From NCBI GenBank assembly GCA_039818945.1, contig JBCBSZ010000003.1:1-64000 (forward strand): a DNA stretch of 64,000 bases. Direction: 5' to 3'. Below are positions 26,346 through 33,830 of this stretch, in pieces (position 1 is the stretch's first letter; each line of letters starts with the position of its first letter). The translations under genes were made by a program, and so were the position numbers. Source of the DNA: JBCBSZ01 sp039818945 (lineage in GTDB: Bacteria > Actinomycetota > Acidimicrobiia > Acidimicrobiales > Poriferisodalaceae). The notes beneath the pieces were generated by a model. The model made no database searches and was not told where the DNA came from. It worked only from the letters and a program-made list of their open reading frames with translations.

Positions 26346-26828
26346 TCAGCTCTTCGTGATCGGGATCCGCTTCGGCACCGCATCCTCGTCGTCGGCCAAC
26401 GGCACGCTGATCTCGAGGATGCCGTCGCGGTACACGGCCTCGACGTCGTCCTCGGTCGCGGTGGCCGGGAGCGGCACCGTTCGCTCGAACGAGCCGTAGC
26501 TGAACTCCGAGCGGAACCGGTCGTCGTCACGGACCTCCGAGCGTCGCTCGCGGCGGGCCCGGAGCCGGAGCCGATGGTCGCTCACGGTGATGTCGATGTC
26601 CTCGTCCGGGTCGACGTCGGGGAGCTCGGCGCGGATGACCAGACGATCGCCCTGCTCGTGCTCCTCGACGCGGATGCCGTGACGTCCGAGCCCGGCGTCG
26701 AAGAAGTCGGGCAGCCGGCCGCCGAAGAGGTCGGGCCACCGCTGCGCCATCATCGCCGGCCACTCGGAGAACCAGTCCCGCTGATCGCGCTCGGGTGCTG
26801 CCACCGGCGCGGTGTCGTCGCTCGCCAT
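26346..26828 (-). CDS. Hsp20/alpha-crystallin small heat shock protein
   Basis: The 160-residue protein contains an alpha-crystallin domain (about 55-150: IRVEEHEQGDRLVIRAELPDVDPDEDIDI, FRSEFSYGSFERTVPLP and the closing DGILEISVPLAD) and an IPI-type C-terminal motif (RIPITKS). It is an ATP-independent holdase. ATG 26828 is chosen over an upstream ATG because AGGAGG lies 8 nt before it. A DosR-box-like site occurs at 26885-26898, about 57 bp upstream. It heads a two-gene operon with the phosphoribosyltransferase. Confidence 0.93.
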   Translation of the reverse strand: MASDDTAPVAAPERDQRDWFSEWPAMMAQRWPDLFGGRLPDFFDAGLGRHGIRVEEHEQGDRLVIRAELPDVDPDEDIDITVSDHRLRLRARRERRSEVRDDDRFRSEFSYGSFERTVPLPATATEDDVEAVYRDGILEISVPLADDEDAVPKRIPITKS

Positions 26829-26884
26829 CGTGATCGCCTCCTCGGTCGCCCCGATGTGGGACATCGTCACCCGCGAGCGGCCGC

Positions 26885-26898
26885 AGGACCAGAGTCGT
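26885..26898 (-). promoter_or_regulatory. DosR-box-like site upstream of hsp20
   Basis: On the minus strand the site reads ACGACTCTGGTCCT, matching 9 of the 13 fixed positions of the mycobacterial DosR consensus GGGACTWWNGTCCC. The core GACTCTGGTC recurs upstream of the AhpD-like gene at 20475-20484. Similarity is suggestive only. Confidence 0.3.
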
Positions 26899-26918
26899 TG
26901 GTCGTCTCCGGTGCCGTT

Positions 26919-27197
26919 TCAGGTGTGCAGCTCGGGGCGGACGCCCTCGTGCTCCTCGATGATCGACGCTGCCGCCTCGACGAGGTGACCGGAGAGCTCG
27001 TGGAGCGCCCGTGCGAGCGCGAGCTCCTCGCCCACGGCCGGGATCGACGGGTCATCCGGCGTGCGCCGCGCCCGACCCCAGCCGGCGAACTCCTCGCCGC
27101 GGACCCGCATCGTCACCTTGGCCTCGGTGACGTCGGCGTCCTCCTCGACCAGCGCCGCGATCGTCATGACGATCGCTTCTCGATCCTGACGAACCAT
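26919..27197 (-). CDS. DUF1876 (Rv1738-like) stress protein
   Basis: The 92-residue protein matches DUF1876, a dsRBD-like fold best known from the dormancy-induced Rv1738 of Mycobacterium tuberculosis: TMRVRGEEFAGWGRARRTPDDPSIPAVGEELALARALHELSGHLVEAA. GGGAGGG precedes the ATG. It resembles ribosome hibernation factors in shape and may act on translation under stress, but this is not proven. It lies in the same-strand stress cluster between the GNAT and hsp20 genes. Confidence 0.85.
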   Translation of the reverse strand: MVRQDREAIVMTIAALVEEDADVTEAKVTMRVRGEEFAGWGRARRTPDDPSIPAVGEELALARALHELSGHLVEAAASIIEEHEGVRPELHT

Positions 27198-27263
27198 GAT
27201 CCCTCCCCCGATCGTGCTCCACCCATCATCCGGCGGCGGCCTGCTCGCGGCGAGAGGCGAAGG

Positions 27264-28226
27264 TCATGGATCCCCGTCGGACAGCGAGGCGAGGACGCGG
27301 TCGAGCACGGCGCCGGCCGCGTCGCACGGGTGCCGCTCACGTTCGGCATCGGCCATCACGATCGTCCGCTCGGGATGACGGCGGCGGAGCTCGGCGAGGA
27401 TCTGATCGGATCGCGGGTCGTCACCGGGGAGTGCGAACACGATCGCGTCGGCGCCCTCCACCAACGGGCAGGGACGGCCCTCCAGCGCCGGACAGTGCGG
27501 CCTCGGACCGTCCGGACCAGGGCAGGTGCGGACCTCGAGACCGTGACGCTCGGCGTCCCGTTGCCCCGGCCACCGCCCCCTCGGCTCGGCCACCAGGAGT
27601 CGGTGGCCCTCCGACCGCTGCGGCCAGCTCGGCGTGCGCCCGGTCGTGGAGATGACGAGCCGGACGTGCTGCCAGTCGGGCCGGTCGACCACCGCCTCGC
27701 CGCGGTGCCGCAGCAGCGTGACCATCTTGCGGTTCCGCACGAGCACCTCGGCCTCGAGGTTCGCGACGCCGTTCGCGGCGGCCTCGCCGACCAGTGCGTC
27801 CAGCAACCAGGGCGCGAGCCAGCCGCGCCAGTCGGGATCGACGGTGATGCCGAGCTCGCCGTCGCCGTTGGGGAGCAGCGCGTAGCCCGCCTCGGCGACG
27901 ATCAGTGGGCCGTGGCCGTCCTCGTCGTCGATCTCGGCGACGAGGGTCAGCCCGCCTCGATCAGCGATCGACACCCACGCCTCGATGACCAACTCGGGCG
28001 GCCGGCGGCACGAGAAGAAGCGAGCCTCGAGGTCGCCCAGAGCGAGGCGGGAGTAGAGGGCCGACACGCCGGCGGCGTCGCCGGGCTCCGCGCATCGTAC
28101 GGTGAGGATGCGACCGTCGCCGAGCTGCACGGAGCGCACCTCGCCCGAGGACCCTTCCTCGTCGCTGTCCGCTGTCCGACCGCCCGCCCGGCCCCCGGGC
28201 GCGACCGGCGGTGTCGTGCCCGTCAT
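27264..28226 (-). CDS. GNAT acetyltransferase with unusual Cys-containing C-terminal domain
   Basis: The 320-residue protein has a GNAT domain (about 40-190), starting RILTVRCAEPGDAAGVSALYSRL and continuing through GLTLVAEIDDE to the acetyl-CoA region GITVDPDWRGWLAPWLLDALVGEA. The C-terminal part (about 200-320) has several Cys (EVRTCPGPDG, PHCPALEG, PCPLVEG) and a Rossmann-like pattern (ADAIVFALPGDDPRSDQILAELRRRHPERTIVMADAE) resembling a pseudo-receiver. The ATG overlaps the stop of the universal stress gene (ATGA at 28223-28226), so the two are coupled. Protein lysine acetylation of stress proteins is a guess from related USP-GNAT pairs. Confidence 0.8.
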   Translation of the reverse strand: MTGTTPPVAPGGRAGGRTADSDEEGSSGEVRSVQLGDGRILTVRCAEPGDAAGVSALYSRLALGDLEARFFSCRRPPELVIEAWVSIADRGGLTLVAEIDDEDGHGPLIVAEAGYALLPNGDGELGITVDPDWRGWLAPWLLDALVGEAAANGVANLEAEVLVRNRKMVTLLRHRGEAVVDRPDWQHVRLVISTTGRTPSWPQRSEGHRLLVAEPRGRWPGQRDAERHGLEVRTCPGPDGPRPHCPALEGRPCPLVEGADAIVFALPGDDPRSDQILAELRRRHPERTIVMADAERERHPCDAAGAVLDRVLASLSDGDP

Positions 28227-28660
28227 CGACGGGCCGGAACGACGACGACCGGCACCGGCGAGGTCTGCACGACCTTGTCCGCCACGCTGCCGAGAAGCCA
28301 CCGGCTCACCCCCGAACGACCATGGCTCGCCATGACGATCATCGAGACGTCGTGGTCGCGAGCGTGGTCGATGATCGCCGCCGCCGCGTTGGGGTCGTGG
28401 CTGTGGTGCTGCTCGACCCGGACTCCGGCAGGGATCGACGCGGCGATCCGGTGGAGGTGAGCATCGGCCGCCTCGTCGAGCGCGATGCCCTCGTAGCGGG
28501 CGAACTCCTCGAGGGCCGCCTTCTCGTCGCCCGAGACCGACGTGAACAGGAGCAGTCGTGCGCCCAGTCGCTCGGCCAGCATCGTGGCGTAGTCGACGCC
28601 GATCTCGGCGAGCTCCGAGCCGTCGAGGGGGATCAGGATCGCGTCTGGCGGGTTCGCCAT
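28223..28660 (-). CDS. Universal stress protein (UspA family)
   Basis: The 145-residue single-domain USP has the ATP-binding pattern in MASHGRSGVSRWLLGSVADKVV and an N-terminal IPLDGSELAEIGVDYA. It overlaps the downstream GNAT gene by 4 nt. An upstream sequence CGGACCAAGGCCTC (minus strand, 28737-28750), 77 bp from the start, resembles a DosR box. It is likely part of a hypoxia or stationary-phase response. Confidence 0.92.
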   Translation of the reverse strand: MANPPDAILIPLDGSELAEIGVDYATMLAERLGARLLLFTSVSGDEKAALEEFARYEGIALDEAADAHLHRIAASIPAGVRVEQHHSHDPNAAAAIIDHARDHDVSMIVMASHGRSGVSRWLLGSVADKVVQTSPVPVVVVPARR

Positions 28661-28736
28661 GTCGGCCTCCTCCCGGTCGGCTCCGAGGGTGGCGAGCCCT
28701 CCCTCCCATCCTCCGCAGCCCCGCTCGCCGCGCCCA

Positions 28737-28750
28737 GAGGCCTTGGTCCG
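28737..28750 (-). promoter_or_regulatory. DosR-box-like site upstream of usp
   Basis: It matches 9 of 13 fixed positions of the DosR consensus on the minus strand. In GC-rich DNA such matches can occur by chance; see the stress-cluster finding. Confidence 0.25.
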
Positions 28751-28777
28751 TCGCCGCGATCCGAGCGTCGCCGGCGC

Positions 28778-29926
28778 TCAGTAGCGGAGGAGCGCGACCA
28801 CCCCGGCCCCGAGCGGCATCTCCGAGGGCTCGACGACGAACACCTCGCCACCGTGGGTCAGCGTCTCCACCGCCACGGCGTCGAGCAGGTCACGATCGCC
28901 GGGGATCCGATCCGCGTGCTCCTCGACCCGGCGGCGCTCGGCGTCGATGCGACCCCATCGCTGCACGCCCGCCGGGACGAACACCGAGCTGACCCGGCCG
29001 TCCAGCGCGGCGACCACCGCGACGGCGAGCGTCTCCACGACCTGGGCGACTCGGTCCTCCACCGCGGCGAGGGCACGACGCCGCGGCGTCAGGAAGACCT
29101 CCTGCACGAGGGGCCACGACCGGGCGTGCAGCTCCGCCGCGGTGAGCGCCGCGGCGCTGCCCTCGATCTCGCCCCGCACGATCCGGGGGTGGCTGCTCAG
29201 CGCCCTGAACCGGGCGACGGTCGAGTCGACGCCGGCGAGCACCAGGGGTGCCGGCCGGTCTCCCACGAGCTCGGCGAGCCCGTCGTCGACCGCAGCCAGG
29301 AACCGGCCCAGGTCGGCGTCCTTCGTGTCGACGCCGACGCCGTGCCCGTGGAAGCGCCGCGCGACGCGACCCGTCCCCGTCCGCTGCGCTCCGTGGCTCT
29401 GGAGCTGGGACTCGCGATCGTCGAACCGGAGCGCGGTGGCCAGATCGTGCGGGATGCTCCCGAGCTCGAGCTCGGTCAGCTCGTACCGCGTTCCTCGGAA
29501 GACGCGCACGTCGCTCTGGCTCAGCGCGAGGACGTGGAAGGTCTCGTCGGACGCCGTGAGCGGGACGAGCGGCTTGATGTGGAACCGATCGCTGACCACG
29601 ACGAGCTCCGGGACCGGGCCCGGGAGCCGGTGGGCGCGATGGAGGGTCGCGCTGGCGAAAACCGCCAGACCTGCGTCCAGGTGAGACCAGAGCCGCTCGT
29701 CGTGGGTCAGGGCGTCGGCGCCCCCGAGCAGCGCATCGGCCACCGGAGAGCGGAGGCCCAGCGCGAGCAGGTCCCGGCGCGCCCCGGCGACGGCGTTCTT
29801 GAACCGGATCCGGTCGGCGGCCGCCTCGCGGCCGATCCGGTGCGTGGGCAGGTAGATCGAGATGCAGTGCTCGTCCGACGCCTCCGCGAGCTGGCGCAGC
29901 TCGTGCTCGGCGACGATGTCGATCAT
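28778..29926 (-). CDS. baeRF-type (archaeo-eukaryotic release-factor fold) protein
   Basis: The 382-residue protein resembles bacterial members of the eRF1/Pelota-like superfamily (baeRF3-like). It starts CISIYLPTHRIGREAAADRIRFKNAVAGARRDL, has a middle domain ETFHVLALSQSDVRVFRGTRYELTELEL, and ends in an L7Ae-like region (GRVSSVFVPAGVQRWGRID, THGGEVFVVEPSEMPLGAGVVALLRY). The family is linked to ribosome rescue or hibernation by fold only. AGGAGGT precedes ATG 29926, which sets the start although the frame is open further upstream. It sits in the stress cluster and is separated from the upstream gene by two hairpins. Confidence 0.75.
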   Translation of the reverse strand: MIDIVAEHELRQLAEASDEHCISIYLPTHRIGREAAADRIRFKNAVAGARRDLLALGLRSPVADALLGGADALTHDERLWSHLDAGLAVFASATLHRAHRLPGPVPELVVVSDRFHIKPLVPLTASDETFHVLALSQSDVRVFRGTRYELTELELGSIPHDLATALRFDDRESQLQSHGAQRTGTGRVARRFHGHGVGVDTKDADLGRFLAAVDDGLAELVGDRPAPLVLAGVDSTVARFRALSSHPRIVRGEIEGSAAALTAAELHARSWPLVQEVFLTPRRRALAAVEDRVAQVVETLAVAVVAALDGRVSSVFVPAGVQRWGRIDAERRRVEEHADRIPGDRDLLDAVAVETLTHGGEVFVVEPSEMPLGAGVVALLRY

Positions 29927-29978
29927 GGTTCGCACCTCCTGCAGCGGCGACTCCCGCCGATCGCTCGGCGGACTGGAT

Positions 29979-30018
29979 CGAGACCGGTGTCTCGGGCCGG
30001 CGTGGGACGGCCCACGCC
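29979..30018. terminator. Two tandem hairpins between GerW-like and baeRF-like genes
   Basis: The first hairpin is CGAGAC-CGGT-GTCTCG (29979-29994). The second has an 8-bp stem, GGCGTGGG with CCCACGCC and a 4-nt loop (29999-30018), just after the GerW-like stop on the minus strand. There is no T-tract, so termination would be of the GC-rich actinobacterial type, or they form 5' UTR structure for the baeRF gene. Confidence 0.45.
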
Positions 30019-30024
30019 GCGAGC

Positions 30025-30387
30025 TCAGCGCTTGCGCAAGAGCACGAGCGTCACGCAGATCGCGGCGATGGCCGCGAGCGCCTGCCCACCGCGGGCGACG
30101 GCCGTCGCATCGACGGTCGGACGCCAAGCGACGCCGCCGTCACGATCGATGACGATCATCCCGACCGGCCGCGCCGACAGCCCGAAGCCCGTGCCGAAGC
30201 CGGCGTCCTGCGCATCGCCTGCGTCACCGCCACCTCCGCCTCCGCCCGCGACGCGGGCCGCAGGGATGATCGTGACGCCGTCGTGCTCGTACGGATCACC
30301 GAAGACCCGACCGACGCGCATCGCATCGCGCACGTCGTCGAGCTCGCGCATCACGGTCGCGGTCGCCTCGGCCATCTCGGTCGTCAT
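30025..30387 (-). CDS. GerW/YtfJ-family protein with C-terminal membrane helix
   Basis: The 120-residue protein contains the GerW (YtfJ) pattern VFGDPYEHDGVTIIPAARVAGGGGGGG, FGTGFGLSARPVGMIVID and DGGVAWRPTVD. It adds a C-terminal hydrophobic segment (about 98-116) before LLRKR, which would anchor it to the membrane. The family is named from Bacillus spore germination but is common in non-spore-forming actinobacteria. AGGAGGT precedes ATG 30387. It starts the row of minus-strand stress genes. Confidence 0.82.
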   Translation of the reverse strand: MTTEMAEATATVMRELDDVRDAMRVGRVFGDPYEHDGVTIIPAARVAGGGGGGGDAGDAQDAGFGTGFGLSARPVGMIVIDRDGGVAWRPTVDATAVARGGQALAAIAAICVTLVLLRKR

Positions 30388-30473
30388 CGTTGACCTCCTC
30401 CGGCTCCTCACCCGAACCTACGACGGGCACCGGTGCCTCGACAGAGGCCTTCGACCAGACCTCGGACGCCCAG

Positions 30474-32903
30474 TCACTCCATCACCCGCAGCGTGCTCGG
30501 GATGTCCATCCGCCGGATGCGCCGGACCAGCAGGAGCGGTGCGAGCACCGCAGCGAGCACGCCGACCACCACCGCGACGACGAGCGTCGTCGTCGACAGC
30601 TCCGGGGCGAGCAGGAGGTCGGGCAACGTCCGCTCGCTCACGGAGTCGAGCAGCCAACGCAGGGCGAAGCCGCCGGCGAGCACACCGACGACGGTCGCGC
30701 CGACGCCGATCAGCGTGGCCTCGCGGACGACCAGGCCGACGATCGTGCGGAGCCGCAACCCGAAGGCCCGCATGGTGGCGTGCTCACGACGGCGCTCCTC
30801 GATGGAGATCCGCGCCGAGTTGACCGCGATGAGCAGGGCGAGGATCAGCACCGCCACCTCGGTGATGAGGAGGAACCCCACGAACTGCTCCATCGCCTCA
30901 TCGAACACCTCCGCCACGCGGGCGACCGGCTGGGCGGTCGCCACGCCCGGGAGGTCGAAGAGCTCGCGCTGCACGTCGGTCCGGTCGGCACCGGCCGCGG
31001 GGCTGACGCTGAGGCTGTTCGTCCAGCCGGCGAACCCCAGCTCGTCGGCGGTCCCCTCATCGAGGAACGCGAAGGTCCGGATCGGGTTCGGGTGGATGCC
31101 GGACACGGCGAACGACGTCTCGGCGATGGCGAACCCACCGTCGGGCGCGCGGCTCGGATGGCGGACGCTCACCGCATCACCGGGACCGACCCCCAGATCG
31201 GTCGCGGCCTTCTCCGCGAGGACGAGGCCGCCGTGCGGTCCGCCGGTCGCCTCGGCGATCAGGGTCGGGGTCCATCCCGCCGTGTCGAGGTCGAGGACCT
31301 CGATCACGAGATCGATGTCGTCGCCCTCGCCGAGCGCGACGGCGGGGAGACGCAGGGACGCGTCGACGCTGCCGACCGATGGGGCCGCGACGATGCCGGC
31401 CACCACGTCGGACTCGACCGGATGGAAGGTGTCGAGGCCGACGAGCAGGCGATCGGGCTCCCCCTGGGTCAGCTCCTGCTCTGCCCGGTCGATCGATCGG
31501 GTGATCGTGTCGAGCAGGCCGAGCACGGCCACCAGCGCGGCGATCGCCGCTCCGATCCCGACGACGGTCAGGATCGTGCGGCGGGGGGTGCGGAGCGCGT
31601 TGCGCAGCGGGAGCTGGGTCAGGCTCGATCCGGGGAGTCGGACGCGCCTCGTCCAGCCGGTCAGACGTCCGCCCTTCGCCGAGAGGTGACCGGTCCGGAT
31701 CGCCTCGATCGGTTCGACGCGGACCGCTCGCCACACGGGGATCGCGGCGGCGACCAGCGGGACGGCGAAGCCGAGTGCCGCCGCCTGCGCGAAGACGCCG
31801 AGCTGGAACGGCGTGCGCTGGTCGGGCAGTGGGAGGAACGAGGCCAGGAGATCGGCCATCGCAAGACCGACGAGCAGGCCGATCGCCAGTCCGAAGACCA
31901 CGCCGAGCACGGCGATCTGGGCGCCGATCAGCAGCGGGCGGCGAGCGAGCTCCCATCGTCCGAGGCCCAGGGCCGCACCGATCCCGATCTCGCGGCGCTG
32001 GGCCTCGACGATGCGACTGATCAGGTTGAAGGCGGCGACGACGGCGGCGAACAGGACGAGCCCGGAGAGCAGGTTCCAGGTCTGCTGGTCGTTGTCGATG
32101 TCCTCGTAGAGCACCCGGAACGCCTCGGCCTCGTCTCGGTCGGTGACGGTGGCGCCGACGTCGGGGAGCTCGTCGAGCGCGGCGACCAGCTCGCGCTGGA
32201 CGACATCGCGATCGACGCCGGGGCGCAGGGTGAGGACGACGTCGTTGACCTGGCCCGGTCGTCCGGCGAGCTGCTGGGCGGCGGCGAGGTCGACGTACAC
32301 GTTCGCGAAGTCCGCCTGGGCGAGGATGCTGCCCTCCTGCCCGACCACGAAGAACTCCTCCGGCGCGACCCCGAGGCCGACGTACTCGAGCGACCGGCCG
32401 CCGACGAGGTCGATGGAGCCGGCGGTGGGCAGGTCGTAGTAGTCGGCGAACTTCACCTCGAGGACGGCGCCGTCACCCGATCCGTCACGCACCCAGAGGG
32501 CGTCGACGGCCGCGGTGGTCGGGTCACCGATCCCCACGACCCGTCCGTTCACCAGGATGACCTCGCCGGGGGTCGAGGCATCGATCTGGGCGTCGACGAG
32601 CAGCCGCTCCTCGACCCCGGTGACGGCCTCGGCGCTGGGCAGCCGGTCGACGACGGCTGCGAGCGTGCCCTCGTCGGTGAACGTTCCCGGGCTGAGCTCC
32701 GCCCGGAGGTCGTGCATCCGGAGCTCGGCGAACGAGGCGTCGTTCGAGAGTCGCCTCCAGGTCGCCGTGCTCCCGAGGCCGGCGTAGACCCCGGTGCCGA
32801 TGGCGATGACGACCGCGATGGCGACGACGGCGATCCAGTGCCGTCGCAGGTCACGCCAGGTCCAGCGGAGCCACAGCGCTTGGTGCCGCCTCGCGGTCAC
32901 CAC
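30474..32903 (-). CDS. FtsX/MacB-type ABC exporter permease
   Basis: The 809-residue protein has the duplicated 1+3+1+3 architecture of large FtsX-like permeases. A first membrane helix (about 22-42) is followed by an extracytoplasmic domain, three helices (about 270-400), a central helix after RTPRRTILTVVGIGAAIAALVAVLGLLD, a second extracytoplasmic domain and three C-terminal helices ending LVRRIRRMDIPSTLRVME. Such permeases work with a LolD/MacB-type ATPase in mechanotransmission, releasing lipoproteins or peptides or exporting substrates. GTG 32903 (or 32900) overlaps the ATPase stop by 7 nt, so the genes are coupled. Confidence 0.92.
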   Translation of the reverse strand: MVTARRHQALWLRWTWRDLRRHWIAVVAIAVVIAIGTGVYAGLGSTATWRRLSNDASFAELRMHDLRAELSPGTFTDEGTLAAVVDRLPSAEAVTGVEERLLVDAQIDASTPGEVILVNGRVVGIGDPTTAAVDALWVRDGSGDGAVLEVKFADYYDLPTAGSIDLVGGRSLEYVGLGVAPEEFFVVGQEGSILAQADFANVYVDLAAAQQLAGRPGQVNDVVLTLRPGVDRDVVQRELVAALDELPDVGATVTDRDEAEAFRVLYEDIDNDQQTWNLLSGLVLFAAVVAAFNLISRIVEAQRREIGIGAALGLGRWELARRPLLIGAQIAVLGVVFGLAIGLLVGLAMADLLASFLPLPDQRTPFQLGVFAQAAALGFAVPLVAAAIPVWRAVRVEPIEAIRTGHLSAKGGRLTGWTRRVRLPGSSLTQLPLRNALRTPRRTILTVVGIGAAIAALVAVLGLLDTITRSIDRAEQELTQGEPDRLLVGLDTFHPVESDVVAGIVAAPSVGSVDASLRLPAVALGEGDDIDLVIEVLDLDTAGWTPTLIAEATGGPHGGLVLAEKAATDLGVGPGDAVSVRHPSRAPDGGFAIAETSFAVSGIHPNPIRTFAFLDEGTADELGFAGWTNSLSVSPAAGADRTDVQRELFDLPGVATAQPVARVAEVFDEAMEQFVGFLLITEVAVLILALLIAVNSARISIEERRREHATMRAFGLRLRTIVGLVVREATLIGVGATVVGVLAGGFALRWLLDSVSERTLPDLLLAPELSTTTLVVAVVVGVLAAVLAPLLLVRRIRRMDIPSTLRVME

Positions 32904-33670
32904 TGGAGGTCCGAGATCTCGGCCCGTCCCCCTTCGGGTGGGCCGTCGGCGACCACGCGGCCACTGGACAGCTCGATCACACGATCGGCGACCCGCGAGA
33001 TCTGCCGGTTGTGGGTGACGACCAGCACCGTCATGCCCGCCTCGGCCTGTTCGCGGAGCACATCGAGGATCTGCACGCCGGTGCGGAAGTCGAGCTCACC
33101 GGTGGGCTCGTCGGCGAGGATGATCTCGTTGCCGGTCGCCAGGGCGCGGGCGATCGCGACGCGCTGCTGCTCGCCGCCCGACAGCTGGCCGGGGAAGTGC
33201 TGCAGCCGGGACCCGAGGCCGACCCGGGCGAGGGCGTCGGCCGCGCGCTCCCGGGCGTGGGGCCTGCCGGCGGCATCGGCACCGAACTCGACGTTCTCGA
33301 AGGCCGTCAACGCCGGGAAGAGGTTGAAGCTCTGGAAGACGAAGCTCACCGACCGCCGGCGGAACGCCGCCCGCTCCGCCTGCGACGCAGCGGAGAGGTC
33401 GACGCCGGCGACGCGCACCGAGCCGGCGGACGGGACGTCGAGCGCACCGATCATGTTGAGCAGGGTCGTCTTGCCGCAGCCGGACGGGCCGAGGATCACG
33501 ACCAGGGCCCGTTCGTCGACGTGCAGGTCGACCGCGTCGAGCGCGACGACCGGGACCTCACCGACGTCGTAGCGCTTCGTGACCGCGTCGAGATCGATGC
33601 GCGTCCCCTCGTGGCCGACTCGGGCGTCGACCGCCTCGATCCGCGCCTGGCTCACGACGTCGCCGGCCAT
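32897..33670 (-). CDS. LolD/MacB-type ABC ATPase
   Basis: The 257-residue protein has all ABC motifs: Walker A GPSGCGKTT (61-69), Q-loop FVFQSFN, signature LSGGEQQR, Walker B IILADEPTGELD and H-loop VTHN. The ENVEFG-type spacing and GELDFRTG form mark the three-component exporter class. The ATG at 33670 follows a CACGAT box by 6 nt, possibly a leaderless start; the frame is open further upstream without a likely start. It is coupled to the permease. No membrane-fusion protein is nearby, as usual in Gram-positive relatives. Confidence 0.92.
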   Translation of the reverse strand: MAGDVVSQARIEAVDARVGHEGTRIDLDAVTKRYDVGEVPVVALDAVDLHVDERALVVILGPSGCGKTTLLNMIGALDVPSAGSVRVAGVDLSAASQAERAAFRRRSVSFVFQSFNLFPALTAFENVEFGADAAGRPHARERAADALARVGLGSRLQHFPGQLSGGEQQRVAIARALATGNEIILADEPTGELDFRTGVQILDVLREQAEAGMTVLVVTHNRQISRVADRVIELSSGRVVADGPPEGGRAEISDLQW

Positions 33671-33817
33671 CGCTCGATCGTGCGCGCCGCCGGCCGCGAC
33701 GGACCAGAGGCCATCGGCCCGATTCCCCGACGGCCGGTGCGGCTCCCCTCGAACCGCGCCGACGTCCGGACGGCGAAGCGCGGACCTCGTCCTCTGGTCG
33801 ACCGGATCGACCCTTCG

Positions 33818-33823
33818 TAGCGT
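33818..33823 (+). promoter_or_regulatory. -10 box TAGCGT of APH-AAA gene
   Basis: The box lies 7 nt before ATG 33831, predicting a leaderless transcript. Confidence 0.5.
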
Positions 33824-33830
33824 CGAATCC

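Noticed and set aside
30390..33572. 1060-codon open frame opposite the ABC exporter
   Set aside because: An artefact of GC-rich third positions; the minus-strand permease and ATPase are clear.
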